From NCBI GenBank assembly GCA_025061865.1, contig JANXAA010000003.1, forward strand, positions 7,415 through 23,024: 15,610 bases of DNA. Reading direction: 5' to 3'. Positions 13,548 to 15,610 of the stretch are shown here, piece by piece (the first letter of the stretch is position 1; the number at the start of each line of letters is the position of its first letter). Source of the stretch: Acidobacteriota bacterium. GTDB taxonomy: Bacteria > Acidobacteriota > HRBIN11. The position numbers were made by a program, and so were the translations under genes. The notes beneath the pieces are model-generated. The model was not told where the DNA came from. It did not search any database and saw nothing but the letters and a program-made list of their open reading frames with translations.

Positions 13548-14365
13548 CGGTTCGCCTCCTGAGATGCGGGCGCAAAGACCTGACCGTCCTGTACGATCCA
13601 AACGCCCGTGCGTAAGGCGCCCTCCCGGACCTCTTCAGGACAGTGCATACCGGCTACGACGGGAAAGACATTGTCAGGGACACATCGAGTCAGCAGAACG
13701 GCCCGTTCCAACGCTCGTTGGATATCGTCTCGCTCGATCGTGCCTGAGACCTCGACCGTCAGCCATACCGTTCGACCCTCCCGGAAGCCTCGGACAATGA
13801 CGTCCGTCATCCGCAAGACTTGCGCTTCTTTCTCCGTAATCCGGCCTATCTGAAGGGCTCTCTCTAGCAAGTCCTCTAACTCATCCCCCGTGACCCAATG
13901 GGCCCGACGCAAGATGCCCCCAAAGTAACCATAAGGATGCTGACGGTACTTGATTTCTAACAGGCCTCCGACCTCCTCCGACAATCGGCCGACCTGGCCG
14001 GCCAAGCGACTGACCTGGATCGTCAGTTGGTCGACCCGGGCCGTCAGGACTCGCAGGTCTTCCGTCAGTTGGTCGACCCGAGCCGTCAGAGCCCTTACGT
14101 CCTCCGTCAGTTGGTCGACCCGGGCCGTCAAGACCTGGAGGCTTTCCGTCAGTTGGTCGACCCGGGCCGTCAGGACCTGGAGGCTTTCCGTCAGCCGGGC
14201 AATCTGCTGATCCGTCCGCTCGGCAGACTCCCGGAACGTCTGGGTAAGTTCCTGCATAAGGACCGGTAAGTTGAGCAGTTCATCGGTCAAAATTGCCCGA
14301 CGGACCTCCTCGTAGAATTCTGGGTCCGTACGAAGGAGTCGAAGGAAAGACTGTTTCAGCTTCAT
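13544..14365 (-). CDS. Coiled-coil protein with a C-terminal 'EVS' nuclease-fold-like domain, inserted between nuoJ and nuoK
   Basis: This 273-residue soluble protein has three parts. An N-terminal helical segment (1-50, with LLRTDPEFYEEVRRAIL) resembles the front of many uncharacterised paralog-rich proteins. A coiled coil (about 51-135) is built of 14-residue units of the form QLTExLxVLTARVD, four nearly exact plus a degenerate fifth. The C-terminal domain (135-265) contains LLEIKYRQHPYGYFGGILRR, D188 in MTDVIVRG, E205-V-S in VWLTVEVSGTIERDDIQRALERA, and FPVVAG. I recall similar coiled-coil proteins with this 'D...EVS...RA...PVVAG' ending; they look like altered PD-(D/E)xK nucleases lacking the lysine, but this is inference and their role is unknown. 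The ATG 14365 overlaps the nuoJ stop by 4 bp and its TGA overlaps the nuoK start by 4 bp. It is not a known complex I subunit. Confidence 0.85.
   Translation of the reverse strand: MKLKQSFLRLLRTDPEFYEEVRRAILTDELLNLPVLMQELTQTFRESAERTDQQIARLTESLQVLTARVDQLTESLQVLTARVDQLTEDVRALTARVDQLTEDLRVLTARVDQLTIQVSRLAGQVGRLSEEVGGLLEIKYRQHPYGYFGGILRRAHWVTGDELEDLLERALQIGRITEKEAQVLRMTDVIVRGFREGRTVWLTVEVSGTIERDDIQRALERAVLLTRCVPDNVFPVVAGMHCPEEVREGALRTGVWIVQDGQVFAPASQEANR
14021..14197 (-). repeat. 42-bp in-frame tandem repeat coding the coiled-coil units
   Basis: Reading the + strand, the motif CGTCAGTTGGTCGACCCG recurs at 14021, 14063, 14105 and 14147, exactly 42 bp apart, with a decayed fifth copy from 14189. 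Each unit codes 14 residues (two heptads). The units are very similar in DNA as well as protein, which suggests recent copy-number change by slippage or recombination. Confidence 0.9.
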
Positions 14366-14871
14366 CGAGACGTCTCCCGTCGCCCGATGACGATAGCCCC
14401 GACAAGAGCGAGGACCAGGGCGACCGAAGCGATCTCAAAAGGCAGTAAATAGGTCGATAGGAGCAGGCGTCCGATACCGGAGACCGTCGTCCGATAGGGG
14501 GCCGGCGTCTTCGTCGCTAAATCAAAGCTCTGGATGGTCAGCCCCAAGAGGCCTATCAGGACGAGGCCCAAGATCATGCCGGGGACGAGTTGAACCCGAC
14601 CGGCCCGGATATCCAAATCAATAACCCGGTGGGTCAGCCAAATACCAAACAAAATGAGGACCAAGATACCCCCGATGTAAACCAAGATATGCACGAGAGC
14701 CACAAAGTCAGCCGCTAGGTACACAAACATGGCCGCCATGCCCATAAGCGTGAAAAATAGAGCGAAGGCCGACCGGACCAGGTTCCGACCAAAGGTCACG
14801 ACTGTGGCCGCACCGACGGTCACCAGAGCCAGGCTGTAAAACAGAATCCGCTCCAGCCAGACATCGACCAT
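14362..14871 (-). CDS. nuoJ: NADH-quinone oxidoreductase subunit J
   Basis: NuoJ is a membrane subunit that links the quinone end of complex I to the antiporter-like arm. The 169-residue product has five hydrophobic helices at about 9-27, 33-52, 57-79, 95-115 and 145-163. The third contains VYIGGILVLILFGIWLT (64-80), the conserved glycine-rich helix whose pi-bulge switches conformation during turnover, preceded by the typical ADFVALVHILVY. Start ATG 14871 has GAGAGG about 8 bp upstream. Its TGA overlaps the ATG of the coiled-coil gene (ATGA). Upstream, where nuoI would normally lie, there is a 234-bp gap. Confidence 0.93.
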   Translation of the reverse strand: MVDVWLERILFYSLALVTVGAATVVTFGRNLVRSAFALFFTLMGMAAMFVYLAADFVALVHILVYIGGILVLILFGIWLTHRVIDLDIRAGRVQLVPGMILGLVLIGLLGLTIQSFDLATKTPAPYRTTVSGIGRLLLSTYLLPFEIASVALVLALVGAIVIGRRETSR

Positions 14872-15105
14872 GGCCAGGACCTCTCAAAAGTTCAACAATC
14901 GGGCCATCGGGGCGTGAAAGACTCTGGTTTTCGGTCATTCGATCTTATAGGCCGTCACGACATCCCAGGAAATCCGATCCAGAACCGAGGTCTTCGCGGG
15001 CCTATGTTCTTGGAAGCTACGCCATCTACAGTTTTCCATCCACTTGGGGGATCGGGGGCCCCTGGACTCTCGAGTCCCAGACTGCCGAGCTCCCGGGCGG
15101 CCGAG
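14872..15105. other. Gap between nuoH and nuoJ where nuoI would normally be
   Basis: In most bacteria nuoI lies between nuoH and nuoJ. Here 234 bp hold no open frame with the NuoI cysteine motifs (C-x2-C-x2-C-x3-C-P), and I see no relic of it. On the minus strand a hairpin-prone stretch (GACT/AGTC arms near 15066-15079) follows the nuoH stop. Further on, TATAAG (14949-14944) could be a -10 element for nuoJ, with only a poor -35 match; this suggests a separate promoter or a processed transcript. Confidence 0.45.
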
Positions 15106-15610
15106 TTAAAGCAGGGCCCACACGGCATTTCCCAGTAAGCATACGAAGCCTACGGGGATCAGGAGTTTCCAGCAAAAAGCCATCAACTGGTCGACCCGAA
15201 ACCGAGGGAACGTCCACCGGACTAACATCATCAAAAAGACTAACGCCAAGGCTTTCAAGATGACCCACACAGGACCCGGTAGGACGGGTCCGTGCCAAGC
15301 CCCCAAGAATACGACGGCCGCCAAGACCGAGACAGCAAACATGTTGGCGTATTCTGCCAGGAAGAACATTGAAAAGCGAATGCTTGTATACTCCGTAAAG
15401 TAGCCGGCGACGAGTTCCGACTCTGCCTCCGGCAAGTCGAAAGGCGTCCGGTTCGTTTCAGCCAAGGAAGCGATATAGTAAATCAGAAAAGCAATAAATG
15501 AAAAAGGACTGGACCATAGGAGCCATCGGCCGCCGGCCTGCGCCTGTCCGATTTCGACGAGGTCCAGGGACCCGACTAGCGTCAAGACCGCCAGGAGCGC
15601 TAGGCCGCCT
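15106..15610 (-). CDS. nuoH: NADH-quinone oxidoreductase subunit H, C-terminal part (5' end outside window)
   Basis: NuoH is the membrane subunit that forms the quinone-binding chamber with the peripheral arm. About 167 residues are visible, running in from the right edge without a start and ending at TAA 15106-15108. Family motifs are clear: TNRTPFDLPEAESELVAGYFTEY followed by SIRFSMFFLAEYANM, which forms part of the quinone chamber loop and its acidic helix, and then RWTFPRFRVDQLMAFCWKLLIP near the end. Four hydrophobic helices fit the C-terminal half of NuoH. The preceding complex I genes must lie beyond the right edge. Confidence 0.95.
   Translation of the reverse strand, partial: GGLALLAVLTLVGSLDLVEIGQAQAGGRWLLWSSPFSFIAFLIYYIASLAETNRTPFDLPEAESELVAGYFTEYTSIRFSMFFLAEYANMFAVSVLAAVVFLGAWHGPVLPGPVWVILKALALVFLMMLVRWTFPRFRVDQLMAFCWKLLIPVGFVCLLGNAVWALL

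Noticed and set aside
14021..14197. Regularly spaced repeats that could suggest a CRISPR array
   Set aside because: Period is 42 bp with no unique spacers, and the units are in-frame heptad codons of a coiled coil.
15060..15090. Possible intrinsic terminator after nuoH
   Set aside because: Short GC-rich hairpins are present, but stems are only about five pairs and no T-run follows.

Overview
The window is a gene-dense, GC-rich stretch of bacterial chromosome. The nuo, rnc, recO, purA and glgA genes show it is a free-living bacterium with a respiratory chain, not a phage or plasmid. Nothing in it fixes the phylum. The coiled-coil protein in the nuo cluster resembles a family I associate from memory with thermophilic and deep-branching lineages such as Chloroflexota and Thermus; that is a weak hint only. 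I see no rRNA, tRNA, CRISPR array, transposase, integrase or origin.

Layout. Positions 1-1123 (+ strand) hold the tail of a Crp/Fnr-like regulator followed 2 bp later by rnc (RNase III). Everything after that is on the minus strand. A PHP-domain metallohydrolase (981-1916) converges on rnc and overlaps it by 143 bp; it has a near-consensus promoter of its own. Next is a signalling and repair group read as hybrid kinase-like protein (4234-5883), HD-GYP response regulator (2992-4149), then recO (2096-2995). The kinase-like protein has an intact ATPase but no visible phosphoacceptor histidine and two degenerate receiver domains. A small ankyrin-repeat lipoprotein gene (6135-6728) follows, and then a 454-bp stretch (6729-7182) with a probable methyltransferase relic and a small coupled ORF.

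A compact operon follows, read glgA, trxA, CxxCxxCC cysteine-cluster gene, purA (10600 down to 7183), with gaps of 3, -4 and -4 bp. Upstream of it are an atypical short-chain dehydrogenase (10783-11577) and a partial complex I cluster read nuoH (partial), nuoJ, coiled-coil gene, nuoK, nuoN (15610 down to 11618).

The most unusual part is the nuo cluster. nuoI is missing between H and J, and nuoL and nuoM are missing between K and N. A coiled-coil/EVS-domain gene is spliced between nuoJ and nuoK with a 4-bp start/stop overlap on both sides, so its translation is probably tied to these two membrane subunits. The gap where nuoL and nuoM would lie contains a strong stem-loop. Other points worth a second look are the RNase III/PHP antisense overlap, in which PHP metal-ligand codons lie opposite the RNase III tail, the pseudokinase next to an intact HD-GYP regulator, and the decayed methyltransferase downstream of purA.
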